Source: Sphingobacterium paludis | GTDB taxonomy: Bacteria > Bacteroidota > Bacteroidia > Sphingobacteriales > Sphingobacteriaceae | Direction: 5' to 3' | DNA length: 64,000 nt | Assembly (NCBI RefSeq): GCF_004364125.1 | Contig: NZ_SNZV01000002.1 | Span: 652,204-716,203 of the forward strand | Notes under the pieces: generated by a model | Database searches by the model: none | What the model saw: the letters and a program-made list of their open reading frames with translations, nothing else | Told to the model about the DNA's origin: nothing | Program-made: the position numbers and the translations under genes | Shown: piece after piece, positions 28,300-37,393 of the stretch | Layout: each line of letters opens with the position of its first letter | Numbering within the stretch: position 1 is the first letter of the stretch

Positions 28300-28353
28300 T
28301 AAGTTTGAATATACTAAGTATAAATGTTATCTTAGTGTTGATTATACACTAAG
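28300..28353 (+). promoter_or_regulatory. eno leader: -7 element and inverted repeat
   Basis: TAAGTTTG at 28300-28307 fits the -7 consensus, with no good -33 found. Downstream, CTTAGTGT (28331-28338) and ACACTAAG (28346-28353) form an 8-bp inverted repeat with a seven-base loop, 30 bases before the eno ATG. The related sequences TTATCTAAGTTTGAA and TTATCTTAGTGTTGA occur in tandem. It may be an operator or an RNA hairpin. Confidence 0.4.
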
Positions 28354-28365
28354 TTGGGAAATTGA

Positions 28366-29682
<1,317 letters not shown>

Positions 29683-29705
29683 GTAATCACAATCTCGTGA
29701 TATTT

Positions 29706-29750
29706 TAAATGTCCTTAGTAGCTATGGCTTGCTAAGGACATTATTTTTTA
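29706..29750 (+). terminator. Terminator after eno
   Basis: ATGTCCTTAG (29709-29718) pairs with CTAAGGACAT (29732-29741), loop 13 bases, followed by TATTTTTTA. Confidence 0.8.
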
Positions 29751-29781
29751 CTGTAGGAGTCATACTACCAGATCAGAAGAT

Positions 29782-30141
29782 CTATTTTGTCGTAATAAAC
29801 ATAATGCCATTCAACGCATTTGTTCCATATTTCTTCACATCCTCGGGCGTCGCTTTCTCTCTAAGCACCATTTTCTTGACTTTTTTTGTAAATTCTTTAT
29901 CCTTTATCTTGCTATGATTGGATTCAACTTTGTCGTCGATAACAAGAACGCCAGTGAATTCATTCCCTTTAGGTATTGTAATGGCTTGAGTGGTGTCTGA
30001 TAGCATTATCATTCCATCAATCGTTGAATGCAGTGCATTAAAAGGCCGGATCTGATGTTTAGCATAACCGCAGAGAGCAAGTGTCATGCTCATGCCAAGA
30101 AGCAGGGCTGGCAAGGCGCGTTTTATTGTTTTTTTCATCAT
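29782..30141 (-). CDS. Small exported protein ending in a TonB-plug-like motif
   Basis: The product is 119 residues from the ATG at 30141 (MMKKTIKRALPALLLGMSMT, a basic start plus hydrophobic core resembling a signal peptide or anchor); an upstream ATG at 30219 would add 26 unrelated residues. The C-terminal half (GVLVIDDKVE, then TPEDVKKYGTNALNGIMFITTK) resembles the end of the plug domain of SusC/RagA-type receptors (typically ALYGSRAANGVIIITTK). No barrel or DNA for one follows. It could be a stand-alone plug-like secreted domain or a remnant. It sits on the opposite strand between eno and ftsB. Confidence 0.6.
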   Translation of the reverse strand: MMKKTIKRALPALLLGMSMTLALCGYAKHQIRPFNALHSTIDGMIMLSDTTQAITIPKGNEFTGVLVIDDKVESNHSKIKDKEFTKKVKKMVLREKATPEDVKKYGTNALNGIMFITTK

Positions 30142-30393
30142 CAATTTAGATATGACTCGTCCATTAATAGGATTGGCAGACAGTATCTGGCATTGGACCA
30201 GAATTGTGGTTACTGCCAACTTATGTTGGCTGCGTCGTATAGTAATCTAATTTACAATTATCTTTTATTTTTACAAATTTATTTCTTCATGTAATAATTA
30301 GTTGTTTGTCGATAATGCAACATTATCCGCTATAAGTATGTTATGCAAAGATGAAACTCTGCAAAATTCTGCGTAAGTTTAGACAGATATATT

Positions 30394-30401
30394 TACCTTT
30401 G
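30394..30401 (+). promoter_or_regulatory. -7 element directly before the ftsB-like start codon
   Basis: TACCTTTG ends four bases before the ATG at 30406; no clear -33 TTTG is visible at the expected distance. If used, the transcript would begin at about the start codon (leaderless). Confidence 0.45.
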
Positions 30402-30405
30402 TTGT

Positions 30406-30708
30406 ATGGATAGATTTCTGAGTCTTATACGGAATAAGTATCTGATTGCCGGAATGGCATTTGTCGTTTGGATATGTTTCTTCGATCGCTATGATTTAAG
30501 CACGCAATTTGCTTATCAGCAAGAAAAAAGTAAGCTGGAAAACGAAAAGGAGTTTTATGAAACGGAGATCGAGCGTATGGAGAAGTCCATAAAAGATGCA
30601 CAGTTTAGTCCTACAGAAATCCAACGTATCGCGCGAGAACGTTACAAAATGAAAAAGGATAACGAAGACGTTTACGTTATCCAAGAGGTGGAGCCAAAAG
30701 AAGAATAG
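30406..30708 (+). CDS. Septum formation initiator (FtsB/DivIC family)
   Basis: The 100-residue product has a short cytoplasmic start, one membrane helix at about residues 13-27, then a coiled coil (about 35-65, QQEKSKLENEKEFYETEIER) and the family motif QRIARERYKMKKDNEDVYVI. It is predicted to act in the FtsBLQ-type divisome complex in the periplasm. Its location near eno is conserved among Bacteroidota. Confidence 0.9.
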   Translation: MDRFLSLIRNKYLIAGMAFVVWICFFDRYDLSTQFAYQQEKSKLENEKEFYETEIERMEKSIKDAQFSPTEIQRIARERYKMKKDNEDVYVIQEVEPKEE

Positions 30709-30741
30709 CCGGCAGGCAATCTTTCCCTTATCGCTCGAGCA

Positions 30742-31443
30742 TTAAACCTTGATAAGCGAAATTTCCTGATACGTGTCAGAAATAGCAAATATCCGATAGC
30801 CATGCTGATGCAAGGTGTTGAAAAACTTTGTTCCCTTCGCTTTACCATCGGTAAAAAAGCGTTCATGCGTTTCAAGCAAGAGTTGGCTAACCTCAATCCC
30901 CGATTCCAAAATGCTATCAATGACCACATATTCCGAGCCTTCGATATCCATCTTCAACACGTCGATCTTGGTGTGTCCCGTGTCCATCAAAATATCGGAG
31001 AAGCTCTTTAGCGGAACTGATACATAATCTTCTTCACTAACAAGGCCATGATCAAATATGCTACCGGAAACGTGGTCCTTATTGCGTGGCAGATGGAATT
31101 TGACTTCCTCCGTATGGACCCCCAGCCCATAAGGGTAAAAATGAAATTGAGGGGGAAGATGTTGTTCGCGAACCCAATCTATTGATTTCGGCGTGGGATC
31201 AAATCCAAATACCGAACACTGGTGTTGCTCAATCAGCTCTTTATCAAAGGAAATGTCTTGCCCGATGCCAAATGAATAGACCACAGAATGTGCGTGGAGA
31301 AGGTCTGGATTAACGTAAAAGCCGCCATAATCGCTGCCATACCAACGTTTTTTCGTATGCTTTTCAATATCAATAAACGCTATTTTTCCTAACCTGGCTT
31401 TTAGCCAATACTCGAATCGCTTCAGTTTACTGTTTCTTTCCAT
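30742..31443 (-). CDS. FkbM-family methyltransferase
   Basis: The 233-residue product has a class I methyltransferase core: VVYSFGIGQDISFDKELI (SAM loop with an unusual F-G-I-G), VFGFDPTPKS, then LKMDIEGSEYVVIDSILE, all typical FkbM motifs. FkbM proteins O-methylate polyketides, sugars or glycans; no biosynthetic cluster surrounds this one, so a glycan or lipid target is only a guess. It is the distal gene of a minus-strand run with the CBS gene 53 bp upstream. Confidence 0.85.
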   Translation of the reverse strand: MERNSKLKRFEYWLKARLGKIAFIDIEKHTKKRWYGSDYGGFYVNPDLLHAHSVVYSFGIGQDISFDKELIEQHQCSVFGFDPTPKSIDWVREQHLPPQFHFYPYGLGVHTEEVKFHLPRNKDHVSGSIFDHGLVSEEDYVSVPLKSFSDILMDTGHTKIDVLKMDIEGSEYVVIDSILESGIEVSQLLLETHERFFTDGKAKGTKFFNTLHQHGYRIFAISDTYQEISLIKV

Positions 31444-31496
31444 AAAGAACCTTATTAATTAATATAGCGTATAGATGAGCAATAGGCATTTCGGTT

Positions 31497-32861
31497 TTAG
31501 ATCTCAGAAATAGCGTTAATTATATCGTACTGGGTAATGATGTTTATTTTACCTTGCGCATCTTCCACCAGTACAGCTTGATTTTCTTTATCAATCAATG
31601 TGGAAATTTTATCGATCGAGGTATTAAGATCCACGAAAGGAAACACCTTACTCGCAATTGTTTCTACTGGTGCCGATTTTAAGGAGGGATTATCTAAGAG
31701 GGCATTCAGGATGTCGGACTCTGTGACCTTACTTACGACCATGCCCTGCTGGGTTACCGGTATTTGCGAGATATTTAATGCCTTCATCAAGTTAAAGGTT
31801 TCGAGTATGGATTGCCCTACATCGGCCATAACGGTATCTTGATCGCCGCGCTTCTGCAAAATGCTTTGCGCCGTTAATTTTTTATCTTGCAAAAAGCCCC
31901 GTTCCCGAAGCCAATCTTCATTATACATTTTTCCCATGTATCGGGATCCATGGTCATGAAAGATAACGACTACCACATCATCCTCTTGCAAAGATCTTCC
32001 TAATTGCAGCAATCCGGCAATGGCAGAACCTGCTGAATTTCCTGCGAAGATACCCTCTTGACGTGCTAGTTCACGGGTCATTAACGCGGCATCTTTATCA
32101 GATACCTTTTCAAATAAATCGATAACATCAAAATCAACGTTCGCGGGAATAAAATCTTCGCCAATGCCTTCGGTGATATAGGGATAAATTTCAGCTTTAT
32201 CCAGCACGCCTGTTTCTTTGTATTTTTTAAAGACTGATCCGTAGGTGTCAATTCCCCAGATCTTGATGTTCGGGTTTTGTTCGCGAAGGTATCGACCCGC
32301 GCCAGATATGGTGCCGCCGGTGCCCACACCAACTACGAGGTGTGTGATCTTGCCTTCGGTTTGCGCCCATATTTCGGGGCCCGTTTGTTCATAATGTGCT
32401 TGGGCGTTGGATAGGTTATCATACTGATTGGCTTTCCAAGCATTGGGCACCTCTTTTACCAGGCGGCTTGATACTGAATAGTAGGAGCGTGGATCTTCAG
32501 GGTCGACATTTGTGGGGCAAACGATCACCTCAGCGCCAAAGGCGCGTAGGGCGTCGATTTTCTCCTTCGATTGCTTGTCGGTTGTCGTAAAAATACATCG
32601 GTAGCCTTTCACGACAGCTGCCATAGCAAGTCCCATACCGGTATTCCCCGATGTGCCTTCAATGATTGTTCCACCAGGCTTGAGTAAGCCTTCTTTCTCC
32701 GCGTCTTCGATCATTTTGATGGCCATACGGTCCTTGATAGAGTTCCCGGGATTCGTGGTCTCGATCTTTGCCAACACAGTCCCTTTCAGGTGTTTGGTTA
32801 CTTTGTTTAGCTTTACTAAGGGCGTGTTGCCGATGGTTTCCAAAATATTGTTATACCACAT
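31497..32861 (-). CDS. Cystathionine beta-synthase (PLP enzyme with CBS-domain pair)
   Basis: The 454-residue product has fold-type II PLP motifs: NPGNSIKDRMA with the PLP lysine Lys43, EGTSGNTGMGLA, the phosphate loop VGVGTGGTISGAGRYL and GNSAGSA. A C-terminal CBS-domain pair (about residues 335-454) follows, as in human CBS, where it binds S-adenosylmethionine. It condenses serine (or O-acetylserine) with homocysteine. The N-terminal haem module of animal CBS is absent. It lies 39 bp after the AMP nucleosidase gene and is probably cotranscribed with it. Confidence 0.9.
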   Translation of the reverse strand: MWYNNILETIGNTPLVKLNKVTKHLKGTVLAKIETTNPGNSIKDRMAIKMIEDAEKEGLLKPGGTIIEGTSGNTGMGLAMAAVVKGYRCIFTTTDKQSKEKIDALRAFGAEVIVCPTNVDPEDPRSYYSVSSRLVKEVPNAWKANQYDNLSNAQAHYEQTGPEIWAQTEGKITHLVVGVGTGGTISGAGRYLREQNPNIKIWGIDTYGSVFKKYKETGVLDKAEIYPYITEGIGEDFIPANVDFDVIDLFEKVSDKDAALMTRELARQEGIFAGNSAGSAIAGLLQLGRSLQEDDVVVVIFHDHGSRYMGKMYNEDWLRERGFLQDKKLTAQSILQKRGDQDTVMADVGQSILETFNLMKALNISQIPVTQQGMVVSKVTESDILNALLDNPSLKSAPVETIASKVFPFVDLNTSIDKISTLIDKENQAVLVEDAQGKINIITQYDIINAISEI

Positions 32862-32900
32862 AGTCTATTTTATAGCGCAAAATCAGGACACACGATCCGT

Positions 32901-33722
32901 TTAAAATTTAAGGTGTTTAACAGTCAACCCGTTGTTCTTTAGTTGTTTCAAAGCATCGATGCCGATATTAAGATGTGTCTCTACATACTTTGCCGTTACC
33001 GCCAAATCGCTTTCAGAAGTTTTTACACCCTCTGGAACCATGGGTTGATCTGATACTAATAATAACGCACCCGTGGGTATTTTGTTTGAAAAGCCGACGC
33101 TGAAAATCGTTGCAGTTTCCATATCAACCGCCATAGCGCGAATGGTCTTTAAGTACTTTTTAAATGCCTTATCATGCTCCCAAACGCGGCGGTTTGTGGT
33201 GTAAACTGTTCCCGTCCAATAGTCGCGCGAATAATCACGAATGGTAGTCGATATCGCTTTTTGAAGCGCGAAAGAGGGGAGTGACGGCACTTCCTGTGGG
33301 AAGTAATCATTAGATGTCCCTTCGCCGCGGATGGCCGCAATGGGCAGGATAAGTTCGCCTACCGGTATTTTTTTCTTCAGCCCCCCCGTCTTACCTAAAA
33401 ACAACACAGCCTTCGGACTGATGGCAGAAAGTAGATCCATCACAGTGGCGGCCATAGGACTACCCATGCCGAAATTAATAATGGTGATGCCGCCCGCTGT
33501 ACAGGCCTGCATGGCTTTGTCTTCTCCATAGATTGCTGCATTGTCGTTCATCTCGGAAAACATTTTCACGTACTTTGAAAAATTGGTTAGCAGCACATAT
33601 GGTTCAAATTCTTCAAGCGGACACCCGGTATAGCGCGGCAACCAATTGTTCACGATATCTTTCTTCGATTTTAAACCCGGCGTAATTGGCGTTTCTACTG
33701 TTTTCTTTTTTGTCATATGCAT
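32901..33722 (-). CDS. amn: AMP nucleosidase (short form)
   Basis: The 273-residue product is a nucleoside-phosphorylase-fold enzyme of the short Bacteroidota AMP nucleosidase type: NFGMGSPMAATVMDLLSA, VLFLGKTGGLKKKIPVGE, and AMAVDMETATIFSVGF with the ribose-binding Met-Glu, then LLVSDQPMVPEGVKT. It splits AMP to adenine and ribose 5-phosphate, adjusting adenylate pools. Two near-adjacent ATGs (33722 and 33716) could serve as start. It lies downstream of the clpX terminator. Confidence 0.9.
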   Translation of the reverse strand: MHMTKKKTVETPITPGLKSKKDIVNNWLPRYTGCPLEEFEPYVLLTNFSKYVKMFSEMNDNAAIYGEDKAMQACTAGGITIINFGMGSPMAATVMDLLSAISPKAVLFLGKTGGLKKKIPVGELILPIAAIRGEGTSNDYFPQEVPSLPSFALQKAISTTIRDYSRDYWTGTVYTTNRRVWEHDKAFKKYLKTIRAMAVDMETATIFSVGFSNKIPTGALLLVSDQPMVPEGVKTSESDLAVTAKYVETHLNIGIDALKQLKNNGLTVKHLKF

Positions 33723-33780
33723 TCTATTACGTTAAACCTTCGGAACTGTGTAGCGCACACATCCATTTTTATTTTATACA

Positions 33781-33812
33781 AAAAATCCCTCAGCTCGCTG
33801 AGGGATTTTTTT
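33781..33812 (-). terminator. Terminator after clpX
   Basis: A 14-bp perfect stem (33781-33794 with 33797-33810) has a two-base loop. A/T runs on both sides allow it to act in both directions; clpX ends at 33811 on the minus strand. Confidence 0.92.
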
Positions 33813-35061
33813 AAGCTACCTGAAGCTTCTTAATATCTGATTTAGCAAACTTCTTCTTGGCGTATTCCAAATTGATATGGAATATTTTGTCGCCTGTTTC
33901 TTCTTTGGAGGTTGGTATTTCAAACATCGCGTCGAGCATGATCGCTTCGCAGATGCTGCGCAAACCGCGGGCGCCCAACTTGAACTCCCATGCTTTTTCA
34001 ACGATGAAATCATAAACGTCCTCATCAAACGTAAGCTCTACCCCCTCATAATGGAACAATTTCATGTACTGCTTAATCAGTGCATTTTTTGGTTCCGTTA
34101 AGATATTGAGCAAGGTCTCTTTGTCCAACGGATTCAAATACGTCAACACCGGCAAACGGCCGATCAGCTCTGGAATAAGTCCGAAGTTTTTGAGATCTTG
34201 TGGCGTGATATATTTGTAGAGGTTCGTTAAGTCTACTTCTTCCTCATCGTCTTTCATCTTGTAGCCGACCGTCTGCGTCCGTAATCTGTTTGCAATTTTC
34301 TTTTGGATGCCATCAAATGCACCACCACAGATAAACAAAATGTTGCTCGTGTTTACGGAAATCATCTTTTGGTCCGGATGCTTACGCCCACCCTGCGGTG
34401 GTACGTTTACATTGGTCCCCTCTAATATTTTCAGTAAAGCCTGCTGTACACCCTCTCCAGAAACATCTCTTGTGATGGAAGGGTTATCGCTTTTGCGTGC
34501 AATTTTATCGATTTCATCAATGTATATGATACCGCGTTCTGCCGCAGCCACATCGTAATCCGCAGCTTGGAGTAATCTCGTCAGGATGCTTTCCACATCT
34601 TCCCCCACATAGCCAGCTTCCGTCAGCACGGTTGCATCTACGATGCAGAAAGGAACATTCAAGATCTTTGCAACAGTTTTAGCAAGCAAGGTCTTTCCTG
34701 TTCCCGTTTCGCCGACAATAATCAAGTTCGACTTTTCAATCTCTATCTCGTCCTTATCTACTTTTTGGTTCAGGCGTTTATAGTGATTATAAACAGAGAC
34801 CGAAATCACTTTCTTCGCATCATCCTGTCCGATAACATATTCGTCCAAATGTTGCTTGATCTCGATAGGACGGACCAGTTTAAGCGTGGTTTGTAAAGAC
34901 TTGCTTTTACGCTGCTTCAATTCCTCCGCTAAAATCTCGCCTGCCTGGGTCACGCAACGATCGCATATATGAGCACCATCACCAGCAATAAGCATCTGTG
35001 CATCGTTTTTGCTGATGCCGCAGAATGAGCAACGGATATCTCTATTATTAATCTTACTCAT
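33811..35061 (-). CDS. clpX: ATP-dependent unfoldase ClpX
   Basis: The 416-residue product has an N-terminal four-cysteine zinc-binding domain ([14 protein letters not shown], then ICDRC), AAA+ Walker A GETGTGKT, Walker [11 protein letters not shown], sensor ELIGRLPV and a C-terminal GARGLRSI sensor 2. The ClpP-docking loop reads VGY where E. coli has IGF. ClpX unfolds tagged substrates and feeds them to ClpP. It lies 12 bp after clpP and is closed by a strong terminator. Confidence 0.97.
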   Translation of the reverse strand: MSKINNRDIRCSFCGISKNDAQMLIAGDGAHICDRCVTQAGEILAEELKQRKSKSLQTTLKLVRPIEIKQHLDEYVIGQDDAKKVISVSVYNHYKRLNQKVDKDEIEIEKSNLIIVGETGTGKTLLAKTVAKILNVPFCIVDATVLTEAGYVGEDVESILTRLLQAADYDVAAAERGIIYIDEIDKIARKSDNPSITRDVSGEGVQQALLKILEGTNVNVPPQGGRKHPDQKMISVNTSNILFICGGAFDGIQKKIANRLRTQTVGYKMKDDEEEVDLTNLYKYITPQDLKNFGLIPELIGRLPVLTYLNPLDKETLLNILTEPKNALIKQYMKLFHYEGVELTFDEDVYDFIVEKAWEFKLGARGLRSICEAIMLDAMFEIPTSKEETGDKIFHINLEYAKKKFAKSDIKKLQVA

Positions 35062-35073
35062 CGGTTGATTTTG

Positions 35074-35772
35074 TTATTTAACTTCTTTTTTCGGCAATAG
35101 TACCTCATCAATCATACCAAATTCTTTTGCTTCTGCCGCCTTCATCCAATAATCGCGATCGGATGACTTTTCGACCCATTCGTATGGCTGACCAGAGTGC
35201 TCAGAAATGATGGTATACAATTCTTCCTTCAGCTTCAACATTTCGCGAAGGTTGATCTCCATATCAGACGCCACACCTTGCGCACCGCCGGATGGTTGGT
35301 GGATCATGACACGAGCGTGTTTTAATGCTGCACGCTTTCCTTTTGCACCTGCAACCAATAACACAGCACCCATGGAGGCTGCCATCCCTGTACAGATCGT
35401 TGCTACATCAGGAGAAATGTATTGCATCGTATCGTAGATACCTAAGCCCGCATAGACGCTACCTCCTGGTGAGTTAATGTAAATTTGAATATCACGTTGC
35501 GCGTCGGTAGACTGCAAAAACAGAAGTTGAGCCTGCACAATATTAGCAACTTGATCGTTAATACCATCACCAAGAAAGATGATGCGATCCATCATCAGCC
35601 GAGAGAAAACGTCCATCTGCGCTACATTCATTTGACGCTCCTCGATAATGTAAGGCGTAAGGTTTGTCGGCATAGTTTGTTGTACACGGGAGATATAACC
35701 GTCTACATGCTGACTACCTATACGATGATGTTGGATGGCATATTTTCTGAATTCGTTTTTATCTATGTTCAT
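35074..35772 (-). CDS. clpP: ATP-dependent Clp protease proteolytic subunit
   Basis: The 232-residue product has active-site Ser133 in CTGMAASMGAVL, His158 in ARVMIHQPSGG, and an aspartate in SSDRDYWM, with the RIIFLGDGIND N-terminal core and YINSPGGSVYAGLGIYDT. The N-terminal extension of about 60 residues is longer than in E. coli and typical of Bacteroidota. It forms the degradation chamber with ClpX or ClpC. It is the first gene of the clpP-clpX operon; no trigger factor gene lies upstream, unlike in proteobacteria. Confidence 0.97.
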   Translation of the reverse strand: MNIDKNEFRKYAIQHHRIGSQHVDGYISRVQQTMPTNLTPYIIEERQMNVAQMDVFSRLMMDRIIFLGDGINDQVANIVQAQLLFLQSTDAQRDIQIYINSPGGSVYAGLGIYDTMQYISPDVATICTGMAASMGAVLLVAGAKGKRAALKHARVMIHQPSGGAQGVASDMEINLREMLKLKEELYTIISEHSGQPYEWVEKSSDRDYWMKAAEAKEFGMIDEVLLPKKEVK

Positions 35773-35832
35773 TGCTGTTGTGTTTTCTGTGTTATAATAA
35801 AGACCAATATAAAAATAAGATTTAAATCTTAA

Positions 35833-36300
35833 CTACAAATAAAGCGCCGAATTATAATTTGGCAGTTCTGATAAAAAATAAAACTTGCCCTCGGCAAAAT
35901 CTATCTTGCAATAATGGTGCTCTATACCATTACTAACCAGAAGTAGCGGGATTCTATGTATACTGTTGTAGTTTGCAATTTGATGAAACACCTTGTCGGT
36001 AATTTTGACAGTTGGCGCTTTAAACTCTGCCAAAAGGATCTTCTCGCCTTTATTATTGTAAATCAATAGGTCGCTTCTTTTCCTCAGGGTGTTCAAGCGA
36101 AGCCCGCCTTCGATCTGCATAAGTGCTTTTGGATAATGTTTATAGCGATGGAGATAATGGATCCAGTGTTGCCTGACCCACTCCTCCGGAGTTAGTACCA
36201 GATCTTTCTTGCGCAACTCATCAAAAATAAACAGCTTATCCAGTTTTTGCGTAATCTTGGATGAGTAAGCCGGTAAGTTCAGCGGAATAAGCTCAGACAT
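35833..36300 (-). CDS. HsdR N-terminal-like PD-(D/E)XK nuclease domain protein
   Basis: The product is 155 residues from the ATG at 36300 (MSELIPLNLPAY); an open extension to 36414 is unlike the family and would overlap holA. It carries a restriction-endonuclease-like core: Glu64, Asp77 in RSDLLIYN, then AEFKAP (Glu92, Lys94), matching PD-(D/E)XK spacing, as in the N-terminal domain of type I restriction subunit HsdR. There is no helicase and no HsdM or HsdS nearby, so this is not a restriction system. The family is conserved beside holA in Bacteroidota; its function is unknown. The start codon sits three bases after a predicted -7 element. Confidence 0.8.
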   Translation of the reverse strand: MSELIPLNLPAYSSKITQKLDKLFIFDELRKKDLVLTPEEWVRQHWIHYLHRYKHYPKALMQIEGGLRLNTLRKRSDLLIYNNKGEKILLAEFKAPTVKITDKVFHQIANYNSIHRIPLLLVSNGIEHHYCKIDFAEGKFYFLSELPNYNSALYL

Positions 36301-36303
36301 ACT

Positions 36304-36335
36304 CAAAAATAAGATAATTTTAGCGGAGAACAAAA
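36304..36335 (-). promoter_or_regulatory. Predicted promoter of the nuclease-like gene; leaderless start
   Basis: On the minus strand, TTTTG (36335-36331) lies 19 bases upstream of TATTTTTG (36311-36304), a full consensus match. The ATG at 36300 begins three bases after the -7 element, implying a transcript that starts at or inside the start codon. Confidence 0.6.
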
Positions 36336-36382
36336 TTCTCAAATCCGCAATTAAACGTGGGAAATTCGTATTTTCGTCGGGT

Positions 36383-37393
36383 ATGAATGTGAATGCCATC
36401 CTTACTGATATCAAGAAAAGAAAGTTTAGTCCTGTATATCTTTTACACGGCGATGAGTCGTATTACATAGACCTCATAGCCGATAAGCTGGAGAAAGAAG
36501 TGCTTACCGACGCGCAGAAAGGATTTGACCAAACGATCCTGTACGGAAAAGACAGCAGCATAATCAATATCGTGAACGCTGCAAAGCGTTATCCCATGAT
36601 GAGCGACCACCAACTTATCATCATTAAAGAAGCACAAGACCTAAAATGGAAATCCGAGGAAGAGCTTTTGCGGAAATATCTAGAGCATGTAACACCTTCC
36701 ACAATATTGGTCTTAGCCTACAAGTACGGCAAATTTGATAAACGTAAAAAAATCTACAAGGCTTTTGAGAAGGTGGGTGTAGTTATTGAGTCGGCAAAAC
36801 TTTACGACAATAAGATAGGGGAATGGATCGTGGAACAATTTCGTGCAGCCAACCGTACGATACATCCGCAAGCAGCAGCCATGATGGCGGACTACTTGGG
36901 AACAGACCTCTCTAAAATTGCTAATGAAATTGATAAACTATTGCTCAATGTAGCGAAAGATCAGGAAGTTCAAGCGCTCCATATTGAACAGAATATCGGT
37001 ATCAGCAAAGATTTTAATGTGTTTGAACTCCAGTCGGCCCTGGCTAAACGGAATGCTGTAAAAGCCATACAGATTGTAGATTACTTCGTCGCGAACCCGA
37101 AATCAAATCCGTTACCCATGGTTATTGGAAACTTAGGCACATACTTCACGAAAATACTGAAATACCACTACCTACCGGATAAATCACCGCAGGTAGCCGC
37201 CAAGCAGCTTGGTGTACACAGCTTCTTTTTGAAAGAATATGAAGCCGCCGCGCGAAATTTCAACCGAAAAAAAACATTCGCTATTATTCACGATTTAAGT
37301 ATTTGCGACTTGAAGACAAAAGGCATGGATGTCGGGCCATTTACAGGTAGTGGTGACATCCTGCGCGAATTGATCTTTAAGATACTAAACTAA
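36383..37393 (+). CDS. holA: DNA polymerase III delta subunit
   Basis: The 336-residue product has SPVYLLHGDESYYIDLIADKL (degenerate AAA+ core without a working P-loop), GFDQTILYGKDS, RYPMMSDHQLIIIKEAQ, and a C-terminal collar helix region (NVFELQSALAKRNAVKA). HolA opens the beta sliding clamp in the clamp loader. It is divergent from the HsdR-N-like gene. Its stop codon shares bases with the stop codon of the convergent PerM-type gene. Confidence 0.92.
   Translation: MNVNAILTDIKKRKFSPVYLLHGDESYYIDLIADKLEKEVLTDAQKGFDQTILYGKDSSIINIVNAAKRYPMMSDHQLIIIKEAQDLKWKSEEELLRKYLEHVTPSTILVLAYKYGKFDKRKKIYKAFEKVGVVIESAKLYDNKIGEWIVEQFRAANRTIHPQAAAMMADYLGTDLSKIANEIDKLLLNVAKDQEVQALHIEQNIGISKDFNVFELQSALAKRNAVKAIQIVDYFVANPKSNPLPMVIGNLGTYFTKILKYHYLPDKSPQVAAKQLGVHSFFLKEYEAAARNFNRKKTFAIIHDLSICDLKTKGMDVGPFTGSGDILRELIFKILN

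Noticed and set aside
35833..36300. Type I restriction-modification system
   Set aside because: Only an HsdR N-terminal-like domain is present; no helicase part, no HsdM or HsdS.
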